A DNA stretch of 64,000 nucleotides from Topomyia yanbarensis (taxonomy: Eukaryota; Arthropoda; Insecta; Diptera; Culicidae). The position numbers and the translations under genes are program-made. This document shows positions 46,719 to 58,633 of this stretch, piece by piece (position 1 is the first letter of the stretch; the number at the start of each line of letters is the position of its first letter). The stretch covers positions 105,263,845 through 105,327,844 of the forward strand of contig NC_080671.1 in assembly GCF_030247195.1 (NCBI RefSeq), given 5' to 3'. The notes beneath the pieces were generated by a model. That model ran no database searches and had not been told where the DNA came from. It saw only the letters and a program-made list of their open reading frames with translations.

Positions 46719-46945
46719 TCGTCGCCCTGCGTGAAATTCATTGCTCTCAGAAGTGGACAGAGTTACTAATTCGCAAGCTGCTCTTCCAGTGCCTGGTCCG
46801 TGAGATTGCACAGAATTTCAAAACCTACTCTTCCGGAGCTCAGCCGTAATGGCCCTTTAAGAAGCCAGCGAGGCCTACCTGGTTAGTTTGTTGGAAAATA
46901 CCAATCTGTGCGCTATCCATGCCAAGCGAATAATCATCATGCCGA
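46719..46945 (+). pseudogene. Histone H3 pseudogene fragment
   Basis: Frames read VALREI, then [20 protein letters not shown], then after a frameshift and a TAA the C-terminal part with [20 protein letters not shown] and IIIMP. These match the H3 histone fold from about residue 46 onward. The N-terminal tail is not recognisable and the last ~15 residues are lost. Substitutions and the frameshift rule out function. Confidence 0.88.
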
Positions 46946-47400
46946 GCGGGAAACGGCGAAATAATATTCACAACAAACGGTCCTTATTAGGACCACAAAA
47001 TCGTTCTCAGAAGAATTACAATTGAAATTTCCATTTCGTGCTTTGGAAAATAACTTCCCTCTTATCGGGTTAGTTATTTTCTATAATAATATCCGAAAAA
47101 TGTGCGATAAAACCAATAAACTGACCAATTGGACGGAAGCAATAAAATACCTACAACAATTTGAGTCAGAAAAGTGATATTAACGGAAAAATGCTTCGAT
47201 CGTTTCTAAGTGTTTGGCAGCTGAAGTTGCCGATTTGTTTTCCAACGTCAATTATTTGCGCTGTGCTGTACGGAACAGATTTTTGCGCGATTTGTTGGGA
47301 AATAATTAAAACAATTGTGTAGTAGATTCCGTAGATTTTACCGTAAATTTTGATAGAAATGATTTTGTAAAAGCATTAATTAGCCGTGCTTTGAATGGTG
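46946..47400. other. Spacer between H3 fragment and repeat array
   Basis: AT-rich sequence with no recognised gene, leading into the first array unit. Confidence 0.4.
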
Positions 47401-49537
47401 GTTTTTGCAAATCTTTCTAGAACATTAGTGAATGTGGAATGATGAAAATATTTTCATTTGTCGCACAAAGGGATGGACTACCATCTGCACTAAGAAGTTT
47501 ATAAAAGAGATCGCATTCCGATATACAATGCTCATTCGATGTGAGCTGCGAAAGGGGAATGTTCGTGTATGTACGCAGCAGATGCGAATTCGGGCAAGGT
47601 TCGAATCGTTAGCAAGGATTCTCGTCTGGTATCACCAAACATAGTTATCTACAAACCGTTCTTTTTAGGATGAAAACATAATGGAGAAAGAATTGAATTA
47701 GAAAGTTCCATTTAATAACTTGCATTGAGTGTGCGCCTGTCAAGTCTGCTGTACTTTAGCAGTGACACATAAACCAATGTTTATCGAATTAATCTACAAA
47801 CCCGTAGGTTTTTGCAAATCTTTCTAGAACATTAGTGAATGTGGAAACCCTGCTAGTAAGCGAATGCCACGCCAAAAAAAATGATGAAAATATTTTCATT
47901 TGTCGCACAAAGGGATGGACTACCATCTGCACTAAGAAGTTTATAAAAGAGATCGCATTCCGATATACAGTGCTCATTCGATGTGAGCTGCGAAAGGGGA
48001 ATGTTCGTGTATGTACGCATCTGGTGTATGTAATCGTCTGGTATCACCAAAAATAGTTATCTGCAAACCGTTCTTATTAGGATGAAAATATAATGGAGAA
48101 AGAATTTATTTAGAAAGCTCCTTTTAATAACTTGGATTGAGTTTGCGCCTGTCAAGTCTGCTGTACTTTATCAATGACACATATAAACCAATGTTTATCG
48201 AATTAATCTACAATGCAAATCTTACTAGAACATTAGTGAATGTGGCAACCCTGCTACTAAGCGAATGCCACGCCAAAACGAATGATGAAAATATTTTCAT
48301 TTGTCGCACAAAGGGATGGACTACCATCTGCACTAAGAAGTTTATAAAAGAGATCGCATTCCGATATACAATGCTCATTCGATGTGAGCTGCGAAAGGGG
48401 AATGTTCGTGTATGTACGCATCTGGTGTATGTAATCGTCTGGTATCACCAAAAATAGTTATCTGCAAACCGTTCTTATTAGGATGAAAATATAATGGAGA
48501 AAGAATTTATTTAGAAAGCTCCTTTTAATAACTTGGATTGAGTTTGCGCCTGTCAAGTCTGCTGTACTTTATCAATGACACATATAAACCAATGTTTATC
48601 GAATTAATCTACAATGCAAATCTTACTAGAACATTAGTGAATGTGGCAACCCTGCTACTAAGCGAATGCCACGTCAAAACGAATGATGAAAATATTTTCA
48701 TTTGTCGCACAAAGGGATGGACTACCATCTGCACTAAGAAGTTTATAAAAGAGATCGCATTCCGACATACAATGCTCATTCGATGTGAGCTGCGAAAGGG
48801 GAATGTTCGTGTATGTACGCATCCGGTGTATGTACTCGTCTGGTATCACCAAAAATAGTTATCTGCAAACCGTTCTTATTAGGATGAAAATATAATGGAG
48901 AAAGAATTTATTTAGAAAGAATCTACAATGCAAATCTTTCTAGAACATTAGTGAATGTGGCAACCCTGCTACTAAGCGAATGCCACGCCAAAACGAATGA
49001 TGAAAATATTTTCATTTGTCGCACAAAGGGATGGACTACCATCTGCACTAAGAAGTTTATAAAAGAGATCGCATTCCGATATACAATGCTCATTCGATGT
49101 GAGCTGCGAAAGGGGAATGTTCGTGTATGTACGCAGCAGAAGCGAATTCGGGCAAGGTTCGAATCGTTAGCAAGGATTCTCGTCTGGTATCACCAAACAT
49201 AGTTATCTACAAACCGTTCTTTTTAGGATGAAAACATAATGGAGAAAGAATTGAATTAGAAAGTTCCATTTAATAAGTTTGCGCCTGTCAATTCTTGTAT
49301 ACATTTACCAGTGATTCATATAAGCAAATGTTTATCAAATTAATCTACAAACCCGAAGGTTTTTGCAAGTCCTAGAAAATCAGTGAATGTGGCAATCTCA
49401 TTCGACATGAAATTTCCAGTAAACATTCATTCAAAAAGTGCATTGGCTCAAATTATCCATGAATGTCATATGATATGCCCAAGTTTAGTCCTACGTCAAC
49501 ACCGCGGTTACGTCCCGGACATTACCCACTCCTAGTT
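47400..49537. repeat. Left inverted array of a 401-bp repeat
   Basis: Five units, with the marker GATGAAAATATTTTCATTTG near 47,442, 47,883, 48,284, 48,685 and 48,997, spaced ~441, 401, 401 and ~312. The inner end (49,260-49,537) continues to TTGACGTAGGACT-complement and ACCCACTCCTAGTTTTTT. The unit is open on both strands for 64-106 codons. The whole block from about 47,830 inward is the reverse complement of 58,634-60,347. Confidence 0.95.
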
Positions 49538-50581
49538 TTTTCTGCAAGACTTCTGTTAAATCCAGTGCAACTATTTACCATAGTAATGAAGAGCATTCGT
49601 ATTCCGGTGCTCATTTTGTCCAAAACTTTGAAGATATTCAATATTCGTCGTAAGAGGTACCTTTTCTGAAAAAAGCCTTATGTGCAGCGTCGTATGATTC
49701 TTAGGCCAGAAAAAAAGACCTATGTGAAATGTCCTATAATTTTCAAAAGGACGCATCATTTTAAAGCGCTTAAAAACTACATTAGCACTAAACATTTCAT
49801 GTTTTTAGTATTATTTACCTAAAGAGCATAGTCCATAGACTATATTGGCATAATTGTTTCATCAAAACACATCTTTGTTCTCTAATAGGAATTTGTTTTA
49901 GGTCCATGAAACTTCAGCCTCGTTTTTCTCAGTTCGAGCTCAATGTCACTTAGGACCTTTTGATTAAGTACTCTTGAGTTACACCGTGGGTCCGCATCAG
50001 CTGCTTTCATTTTTTATTCGTGGAGTGCTCCGCTTTATCTCTCTCCTCTCACGTGAGAATTTATAAAAAGAAAATAGATAAAGGGCAGCTCTCTTTGTTT
50101 GGCTTTGCATCAACAACACTTTAATCGATTCGAGTATTAGAACGGTGTTTCGCTGCAGTAATCGTCTCCGTAATCTATAATCATACGAGTGCGTTTTTGC
50201 AGTACTGTTGTCAACCTTGTGAATTCTTATTTTGCAGTATCAATAGTTTAACACGTTCAAACGTTCAAACACGTTGTAAGAAATAGTTAAGCTGGTAGAA
50301 AATCGACGTTTGAATCTGGATGCGGTTGGGGAAAAAGGAGATCTCCGAATAATTTCACTCAGGTAACCTAAAGAACCTATCTAAGTATACGCATAAACAA
50401 AATAAAATGTTGACTGAATACTAAGTAAGAAATGAGTGAAATAAGCTAATTCGATGATTGACCTTTACTGCATTGAATTGCAATGAGATGACCGTGAGAA
50501 TGAATGCACTGTTTCTTTTGTTGTAGATTTCGCACCTAAGAAAAAGGGCCGCCCTGGTGAGCTGCGGGAAAGGGCACGACC
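49538..50581. other. Region between left array and alkaline ceramidase
   Basis: Presumed promoter and 5' UTR of the ceramidase gene. A possible non-coding exon could end near 50,361 (CAG|GTAACC) and resume after TTGTAG at 50,526, but this is weak. AGGACC-type words near 49,640-49,970 recur in the 46.0-kb region. Confidence 0.4.
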
Positions 50582-52228
50582 ATGACCTGGGATCATCTGG
50601 AGCGTGGCAGTTCTCCGGTGGACTGGTGCGAAGGGAACTATCTTATTTCACCGAATATTGCAGAATTTGTCAACACGGTTAGTGAGGCTTTGTTGTAGAA
50701 TTAAATCGTTTCATCTGTTCGGAATTTTGCTGCAAGTGAAGATTCATTCGTTTGCTTATATAATTGCATGTACTGATGGCGGTAGATTTATGTGTTAGTA
50801 TCACTTCTATGATAAGGCAACTGAACGCATGTATATAGAGCAGTTTTTAGAAAAACAAGATGTAACAGATGTGCAATGTATAATTGCCACACAAATGCTT
50901 ATTAGCTCTTAGCAAAGCGATAAAATTAGCGAAAGCTTGTTTGCTCTAGTAGTTTGACACTCGTTTATCAGTTTCAATTGGGTGTCGTTTACATCGAATT
51001 TGTGTGTATATAGAATTAGTGATAGGTGCAACTGTGACTTAGTACTAGTTACTGATGCGAAGAACGCTAGAAACCAACCTTATGATTGGTATTGTGCACT
51101 CTCGTTCAAAAAGACGTCAATTTCATTTTTTCCGACTCGGATTCCAAATTCTCATCACCAAATCAGAGTTTCTGTGCTTGCCTGCCGAAACATCACTCGG
51201 AATTAGCCAGGTTCATGCAAGATATATGACTTTTTTTGGATATATTGTCTAAATCGTGTTTACTTTTGTGCTAGTTTAGATTTATCACCTAACTGACACC
51301 AAGATGATGTTAGTTACTGATGAGGACAATCCAAAACGTTCACATCATTTAAGTAAGTCCAAATTTCAATCCCTTTTCTTTTTTTGCTGAATATTTCGCA
51401 GATAAGCAACGTTCTGTTTCTCGTGGGCCCTCCCTTTTTAATTTACCTCTTCAAAGACTATGGTAAATTCATCCAACCGGCAATTCACATGATATGGATC
51501 CTGCTGATAATCGTCGGGTTAAGCTCCGCTTACTTCCACGCCACCCTGAGCCTGCTGGGTCAACTGCTGGACGAGTTGACGATTCTGTGGGTTTTTATGG
51601 CTACATTGAGTTTGTTCTGTCCACGGCGACACTTCCCGCGCATTTTCAAACATTCCAGGTAATGGATGCTGTAGTTGTATTCGTGTAGACATGTTCTAAG
51701 ACGGGTTTCGTTTTAGGAAACGCTTTTGTGTCTCGATGAGTGTGTTCTCTCTGACGGCAACTGCTTTATCTGTATGTTATCCAGCTATCAACGCATTTGC
51801 ACTAATGTTACTGGCCATTCCTGCCACGTATCTTATCTACAAGGAGTTGCAAATGTAAGTCTGTTCGATTTAGCATCTGCGTGTAAAATATTATCATTAA
51901 ATTCTTTTGTAGAGTTAAGGACAAACGCGTCTACCGATTGGGCGTCCGAAATACCACAGTTCTGCTGATTGCAATAGTTTGCTGGATCAACGACCGAATG
52001 TTCTGTGATGCGTGGTCTCGATTAAGCTTCCCTTACTTGCATGGATTCTGGCATATTCTGATCTTCATTTCAGCATATCCAGCGTGTGTATTGTTTGCGT
52101 ACTTTTTCGTCAGTGACGAACGGCCGGAAAGTAGGCCACAGCTCAGGTACTGGCCACATAATGATTTTGAACTTGGAGTGCCATACGTTTCGGTCAACTG
52201 CTGCAAGAAACTGGATGACACAATTTAG
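50582..52228 (+). CDS. bwa: Alkaline ceramidase, brain washing homologue
   Basis: Four exons: 50,582-50,677, 51,402-51,658, 51,717-51,854 and 51,913-52,228; 807 nt, 268 aa, all GT-AG and in phase. The start [20 protein letters not shown] matches the family's DWCExNY signature. Several hydrophobic segments make it a multi-pass ER/Golgi membrane enzyme that hydrolyses ceramide to sphingosine and fatty acid. CREST-type catalytic residues are present: SAYFHATLS (His ~78), LLDEL (Asp ~89) and YLHGFWH (His ~207 and ~211). Length is close to the fly protein (about 283 aa). It is convergent with the PTPS gene and lies inside the inverted 401-bp arrays. Confidence 0.95.
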
Positions 52229-52647
52229 GAATATGCGTCATAAATACGCATTATGAGCAAGGTAGAACGATGCTTGAATTGTCAAAAGGTACAAAAGCAA
52301 CGGATATTGTATATTATGCCCCAAAGCCAAAAATAAGCTATACATGCTAGAACTCGATTCAGCCAAATTTGTAGATACATATCAGAGCTAAATGATTACT
52401 TAGATTTTAAAGTTTATAATTGTAGGTTTTCGATTCAACTAGGTGATCTCTATGTTATTAATTCATAGCTTACCCGCTGTTTCAAACAGCGTTTTGCAGC
52501 ATCACACTAGTGATAGATATTGTGAATTTTACTTTTATTTATTTCTTGTTGGTAATGTTCGAACTATATTTAAGGACTTCGGCTTTATGCGAATGTTATT
52601 GTAGTATTAGGAAAAAGCTTTAAGTAGTGTTGAATTTCAAAATTACC

Positions 52648-52653
52648 AATAAA
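52648..52653 (+). terminator. Polyadenylation signal of the ceramidase gene
   Basis: AATAAA about 420 bases after the stop codon, just upstream of the piggyBac-like MITE. Confidence 0.6.
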
Positions 52654-52692
52654 TATACCTTCCAAAATTAAATTTGTTTCATTGTGTATTAA

Positions 52693-53211
52693 CCCATTAT
52701 ATCCTAGCGTATGAAATTTCATACGCAGAACTATCCATCGGTTTACGCGTATTTACTACAGAATTTTGGCATCTAACTGCTTTTTTATTGCACTAATGGG
52801 ATCATTGCACCTCATGTTTCATTGTGAAACAAGACAACTGCCATTTTTTATAATTTTGTTTACATTTTTGAACCATGTATAGTTGGGGCAAATGGCGGCT
52901 GAAAAGTAAGCAATACATTTAATTGAATTTTATTGTTGGAATTCGTGCTAATAATTCCATTATGTGACAAAACGTTCCTACAGGTGTAAAAGAAGTGTTG
53001 TCTATCAGAAAATCCGAAGAAATATGTCAAACAACTTAAAATTTGTTGTTTTTATTTAAGCGTACGAATTTTTTTGCACGAGATATTTTCATTCTCAAAA
53101 CCATTTTAAGCGGTGATTTTATTTTTCCCATAATCCTTGATACATTTTTTGGTGGAATTGAAGATATCACTGCATTTGGCTCACTTTTTGAAACCCCTGG
53201 GTTATAATGGG
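52693..53211. mobile_element. piggyBac-like MITE, 519 bp, TTAA duplication
   Basis: Begins CCCATTATATCCTAG and ends GGGTTATAATGGG, with TTAA on both sides (52,689-52,692 and 53,212-53,215). CCC-starting TIRs and a TTAA target are diagnostic of piggyBac-type elements. No transposase is encoded. Confidence 0.9.
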
Positions 53212-53237
53212 TTAAAGCAGGTTCGACCATCAAAATT

Positions 53238-53675
53238 TCCGAAACTGACTCAGCAGCAGAGTTAAAAATATTCAAATTCATTGAATGAAAATCGATCATA
53301 TTCAGCCGCATTCATTTTCAATATTCAGTGACGCAGCTGAAAACGTCAAACGAACAAACCGCCCATTCATCCATGCAGATTTTCATTCGGCTTCGATTAT
53401 TACACGAAGCGACCGTGCAGCAACGAATCAAACGCATCAAAGTAGGCCCTGGCACAATGTAAGCGATGATGATTGTGGTTTCATATGCTTTATCGGCATT
53501 TGAAAACATTTTCCTAGATAATTAGTGTAATGAGTATATTGTACGATATTCAACTGAATGAATAAGATGGATAGTTGAATGAATATTTTTCCTATTCACC
53601 GCGAGTCGCAACAGGGTCATTTTCATCCGTCAAAAAAGAGCTTTGATTATTTTTAACTCTGCTCAGCAGGTCTAA
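53238..53675. mobile_element. Possible TIR element, ~440 bp
   Basis: CAGCAGAGTTAAAAAT near 53,250 is inverted as ATTTTTAACTCTGCTCAGCA near 53,650. Interior AT-rich, with ATTCATT/AATGAAT words. The termini are not sharply defined. Confidence 0.5.
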
Positions 53676-54146
53676 AAAGGAGAGCAGATTACCGCAAAAT
53701 CTTTGCAAGCTACAGTTTCGTGAAACAGCGAAGGTCTTGAGGACGTTGTAGAAGTTCGTTCGGTCGAAAACAGATTTAAGCACACAGCTACGATATATAG
53801 CAACCAGTTAAATATATTAGCTGTTTATGATATGTTGGGCATAAAATGAAAATTATTCCGAAATGGTTGTCAAAAAACAATGTACGATGGGATCAAATTT
53901 CTCCAAATAATAAGCGATGTACTTTGCTGTTATATTATAAATTTTAAAGAGGTCAAATGTTGCTAATTTTATTATTCGCTTCATTAAAGCATCGTAACAA
54001 AATAAGCCTGAAAAATAATACCTGTCAGTGAGAACTCCTACCTATATAAGAAAATGCACGAGTTCCGTCAATCCTTTGCATCAAACTTTGCCCTTTCCCT
54101 GTGGAAAATGCCGATATGTTCGACAGCCTTTGATTATCACGATTGC
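53676..54146. other. 3' flank of the PTPS gene
   Basis: AT-rich DNA with the presumed 3' UTR of the minus-strand gene. No other feature was recognised. Confidence 0.4.
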
Positions 54147-54860
54147 CTAGCTGTCTGAGTCAGATGATAGATTCGAGGAGCACACGTTGTCACTGGTTGT
54201 ATTGAGCTCGTTCTGGTGATGGTGGTAACGGCGAGCTTCGTCAAACTTTTGGCCCCGATAGATAACTGAATTTTTGTCCGTTTCATAGATCTTAACTTCG
54301 TACAAAAGTTCCGATTTTGGCATGACTAGCTTCAGGCTATCCCAGATAAATATGGCTACATTCTCGGTGGTACTCGGCTACAAATGTCATGGTCAAAACA
54401 ATCGCATCATTTTGAATTATCTACCTCGGAAATGCTTACCAGATTCTTGAAATACGGAACATCTTTGTCAAGATTGAGATGATCAAGCTTTTTCATAATT
54501 GTTTGGTCCATATATTGCTTCAAATCCGTAATGTTCATGACCATCCCCGTTTTTGCCTCTACCGGTCCTCTTACAGTGACCTCGACTACAATAAAAAATG
54601 AGTTGTGCCCACTGTTCCCTTAAACAATAATACACCATACATACCCGTATAATTGTGGCCATGCCCGTTGGGATTATTGCATTTTCCGTAGACCTGTCGA
54701 TTCAGTTCCTCGCTCAGAAATGGGCTGAAACATGCAGGATAACAATCTGTGTTAGGCGTAACTAGTGGTTTATGTTTACTCCGTCAACTACAAACCTATG
54801 CAAGCGATGGCAAGCACTAAAGCTTTCCTTTCGGGTTAGATACACCATCGGGACAGTCAT
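54147..54860 (-). CDS. pr: 6-pyruvoyl-tetrahydropterin synthase (purple)
   Basis: Four exons on the minus strand: 54,860-54,796, 54,724-54,645, 54,585-54,440 and 54,377-54,147; 522 nt, 173 aa, GT-AG introns in phase. The enzyme converts dihydroneopterin triphosphate to 6-pyruvoyl-tetrahydropterin in tetrahydrobiopterin and eye-pigment synthesis. Zinc ligands His18 (FSACHRLHS), His43 and His45 (NGHGHNY), catalytic Cys37 (GKCNNPNG) and the Asp83-His84 pair (KKLDHLNLD) are all present, as is [13 protein letters not shown] Ser/His-rich tail of ~30 residues extends beyond the usual ~145-aa length. The gene appears intact and functional. Confidence 0.95.
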
Positions 54861-55231
54861 TGTGTTTTAGTAACGAACTAATGCACAAAAAATAGTTTAA
54901 ATTGATTTAAAATAATGTTTAGCAGTTCTGATGTTTCTTCACTTTCGCTTGTTTTTACTTATAAAGAGCTCCAAGTCGATATACTTACCGAGGTAGCGGC
55001 AATTTATAAATTCACAGCACTTTTGTAACAACAGCGCTGTCCAAGCGACAAGCATAGAACTAAACAGAGTGGTGAGCATTTTAGGGAAACCGACCTGATT
55101 TTGAATCCTATACAAATACTGAAAATAAGTACATGGTAGCGGTAACCATAATGCTGTGATAGAACATTTTCAATAAATAATGAAATTTACCATGAATAAT
55201 TACTAAAATATATAAGAAATTGCTTGAAACT
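54861..55231. other. 5' flank of the PTPS gene
   Basis: Presumed promoter and 5' UTR. No core promoter or repeat was fixed. Confidence 0.4.
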
Positions 55232-55574
55232 ACACGCAGAAAAAAATAGCATATTTAAACCAAAAATATGTGTTATTGAATCCAATCATTTATTGTTTAT
55301 CACTTTAACAAACAAACTTATTGGTTTGAAAATATTTTTTTATTAGAACAACAACAAATTTTTGCTTTCAATAAATACATTTTTAGCATCAATAATTTTC
55401 TTTTAATTTCAATAAAATAATTATTGAAAAACGGAACGATAATTTTGTTTTATTAAAACAATAAATAAATTTTATTGAATTCAATAAATAATTTTATTGT
55501 CTCCCGACCAATAATTTAATTTATTGAATTTAATGCATAATTTTATTGAACCTACAAATCTTTTTTCTCCGTGT
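55232..55574. mobile_element. AT-rich TIR MITE, 343 bp
   Basis: ACACGCAGAAAAAA at the left and TTTTTTCTCCGTGT at the right are inverted ends, with TA next to each. The interior is built of TTTATTGAA/TTCAATAAA words. A second ACGCAGAAAAATG start at about 55,650 suggests a related partial copy to about 55,930. Confidence 0.7.
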
Positions 55575-56419
55575 ACCATTCGGTTAAGAAATATTCATGG
55601 TAGTTTTTACAGAGGTGAAAGACACTGAGAAACAAAAATATGCATAGTTGCACGCAGAAAAATGTATTGTAGGTATAACAATATTCTGGTTCAAATTCAA
55701 TAATAATTGTTATTGTCTTAGGGCTAATAATATTCATTAATTGATTCAATCCATAATATTGTTATTTCTACAATAAATTCTGGTTTTGACGTTTCTAGAT
55801 TTTAATCACATTATCGGTTGAATCAACAATAAAATTTTTGAAACGATCGACACTGTGTTATTGATCGAATGATGTGAACACAATTAGTTCAACAATATTC
55901 TGTTGTTGAAGCAACAATTAATATATATTAAATGTTCTGGCATCACTGGCAGTTGCACCATTGCACCCGTGTCGAATTGACAGATGCAACAAATTTGTTG
56001 TCATGCTGACAGACGACGAAGTGCATCACGAATGTAGAGCGAGGGAAATGTCAGAGACAACATAAGTAAACAAACAACATAAGAAGGAAAGCAGGATAAA
56101 AAAGACCATTTTGAAAGTGATAGTAGTAGAATAGTAAAATACGTTGGAGTAAGAAATTAGAAGTTGTGAGCAAGGAAATTATTCGGATAGCGGATAGATT
56201 GCAGATTAAGCTGTACTTAAGAAACTAAGATCCAGAATACATACGCGGAGGCAAACACTGGACAAGTACGAACGGTACAGTTGAGATTATCAATTCCAAG
56301 ATAAAACGAAATAAATTGCGATAGACAGCGATAGAGGAAGGAAAAGAGGAAGCTGTAAAGTAAGGAGAATAAACAATTTTTGATCTGCACAGTAAAAAAA
56401 AGGCGGATTTTCAAAAATC
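55575..56419. other. Leader region of the BEL/Pao remnant
   Basis: Holds the partial MITE above (to ~55,930) and then non-coding DNA that may contain a BEL 5' LTR (a TGTTCTGG start near 55,933 is a weak candidate) and leader. No LTR partner is present in the window to prove it. Confidence 0.35.
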
Positions 56420-56476
56420 TTGTTTTCGCCTGCCGTCCGAACAAAATCAAAAATTGTTTCTCGGATAGTGTGCAGG

Positions 56477-58632
56477 ATGGCTTCTTCTCCTTCGAAGCAA
56501 GAAAAGTGTCTGTACTCCAAACTAGCGGAATCCGATGACATCGATTGGGTTCAATGCGAAGAATTTCAGTATTGGGCTCATTTCTCGTGCGCAGGTGTTA
56601 ACCAAGAGGTGGCGAACGTTAGTTGGCGTTGTCCGCGATGCTCTCCGCAAAGCGCCCGGCGTCTTAAAGTTCCAGAGACTACGGCTAAGAATCGCAGGAA
56701 GAAGTCCGCCCTGAATAGCGATGCAGGGTCCGATCGTGGAGCTGGTTCCGTCTTAGACCTGACTGAGCAGCAGTTGGAAGAGGAACAGCTAGCAATGGAG
56801 ATGGCCTTTGCAAAGCAGATCGAGTTGCGGAAGCAGTGTCGTGCTAAGCAGCAGGTTTGGAACGAGAGGCGGATGAAGCTAGAGTGGGAGATGCGTGAGC
56901 AGGAGCTACAAGCGCAGCGTGAAATGGGGCAGCGGCAGCTAGAGCATGAGCAGAAAATGCTTGACTGCCAATTGGCCGCAGAACGTGAATTCTCGAAGAA
57001 GCGGGACGCTATTCGGAAACAGTTCGACGACAGCATTAATAAGGTCAATGCATTGAAGGGCAAATATGGAGCTGTCAGCGGTGCTTCTGCCTCCAATCCG
57101 GAACAGAAGGTGGATGACTGGATGCTGGATTATCGCGGAGCCTATCCAAAGCAAGGATATCAGCAGACGGAAGACAAACTCGCGTGTCCGAAGAAGGTGC
57201 CGTTAGATAAGTCGTTCATTGTCGAAGCCGGCCAATTCGAGCGAAGTGACGAAGATGTGAGGGACGGTGAAGTTTCGGAGGTCCCGCCGAGTAGATGCAG
57301 TCGAACCAGCTTTCAAAGGTGCGGAGATGGAAACGGGTCGGGGTGTATCGTGGGTCGTATTACAAGAGATCAGCTAGCTGCTCGCAAAGCGGTCTCTCAG
57401 AACCTTCCTAAATTTAAAGGGGAAGCAGAAGTTTGGCCGTTGTTTATCAGCAGTTTCGAGTACACGACTGCAGCTTGCGGATTCTCAAACCTCGAGAATT
57501 TGAAGCGTTTGCAGGACTGTCTACAGGGTGACGCACTTGAGGCGGTCAGGAGTCGGCTAGTGCTACCGGACTCTGTTCCGGATGTGATCAGAGATCTTCG
57601 GAATCTGTTCGGAAAACCGGAGAAGCTGCTCAGAACGTTGCTGTCGAAGGTGAGGAACGCGCCGTCACCGAGAGCTGATCGATTGGAGACGTTCATCAGC
57701 TTCGGGATAACGGTGAAGCAGTTATGCGACCACCTTGAAGCGTCAGGACTCTGCGACCACCTAAACAATCCGATGCTGGTGCAGGAGTTAGTTGACAAGT
57801 TGCCACCGAGTTACAAACTGGATTGGGTCGGGTATAAGCGAGGGAAGGTGGACAGTCCGTTGCGAATGTTCACGAACTTCACAAATGACATCGTTTCGGA
57901 TGTGTCGGAGGTGACGGAGTTCTCGACATTGGCTCTAAGCGAGCGCGAGCCTTCGCGAATGGGGAAAGGAAATTCCCGAAAGAAGGAGTTTGTCCATCTT
58001 CATGACGCGGACCAGGTTTCTAATGAAATTCAAAGAGAGACAGTAACTAAGCCGTGCTGGATCTGTAAACGAACGGATCATCTCATCAGGTGCTGTGAGG
58101 AGTTTAAGCGGATGAACATTGCCGCCAGGTTGAGAGAGGTTGAGCGACAAAACCTGTGTGGTCTTTGTTCGAACAAGCACGGAAACAGTAGATGCACCTC
58201 GAAGATTCGATGCTTCATGCAAAATTGTCGTGGAGGCCATCATCCACTTTTGCATCGAGTGGAGGAATCGGTGCGGCTGCAGAAGGTAGAATGCAATGCT
58301 ACCGAAAAGGCAGATAGTGCGGTTATTTTTCGTATGATGCCGGTGACGCTTTACGTGGGCAAACGACAGTTCGATACTACTGCGTTCTTCGACGAAGGGT
58401 CGTCGGCTACGTTGGTAGATGATCTGGTGGCCAGGCGGCTGAAAGCAGAAGGTACTCTAGAGCCGTTGATAGTGACGTGGACGGGCAATATCAACCGCTT
58501 TGAGAACGATTCGAGGAAGGTCGAACTGATGATGTCGACGAAGGGTTCGAAGGAGAAGTTTCCGCTGTTCAACACTCGAATGGTATCAGAGTTGGTACTG
58601 CCGAAGCAGAACGTGCGATTCGCAGATGTGGT
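56477..58632 (+). pseudogene. BEL/Pao Gag-protease, 3' truncated
   Basis: Frame from the ATG at 56,477, open for about 720 codons. The N-terminus has a degenerate PHD-like finger (HFSCAGV, WRCPRC). A charged coiled-coil region follows (EQQLEEEQLAMEMAFAKQIE and after), then the Gag core LPKFKGEAEVWPLFISSFEY, GDALEAVRSRL and DLRNLFGKPE. CCHC-type knuckles (CWICKRTDHLIRCC; CGLCSNKHGNSRC) and the protease-like motif FFDEGSSATLVD come next. The frame then runs into the inverted repeat arm at 58,632-58,634 and stops at 58,684. No BEL RT, RNase H or integrase follows, so pol was removed at the arm boundary. Otherwise the reading frame has no lesions, which suggests a young insertion. Confidence 0.9.
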
Positions 58633-58633
58633 A

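Noticed and set aside
56578..57096. 172-codon minus-strand frame rich in Ser and Cys
   Set aside because: Shadow of the coiled-coil part of the BEL Gag.
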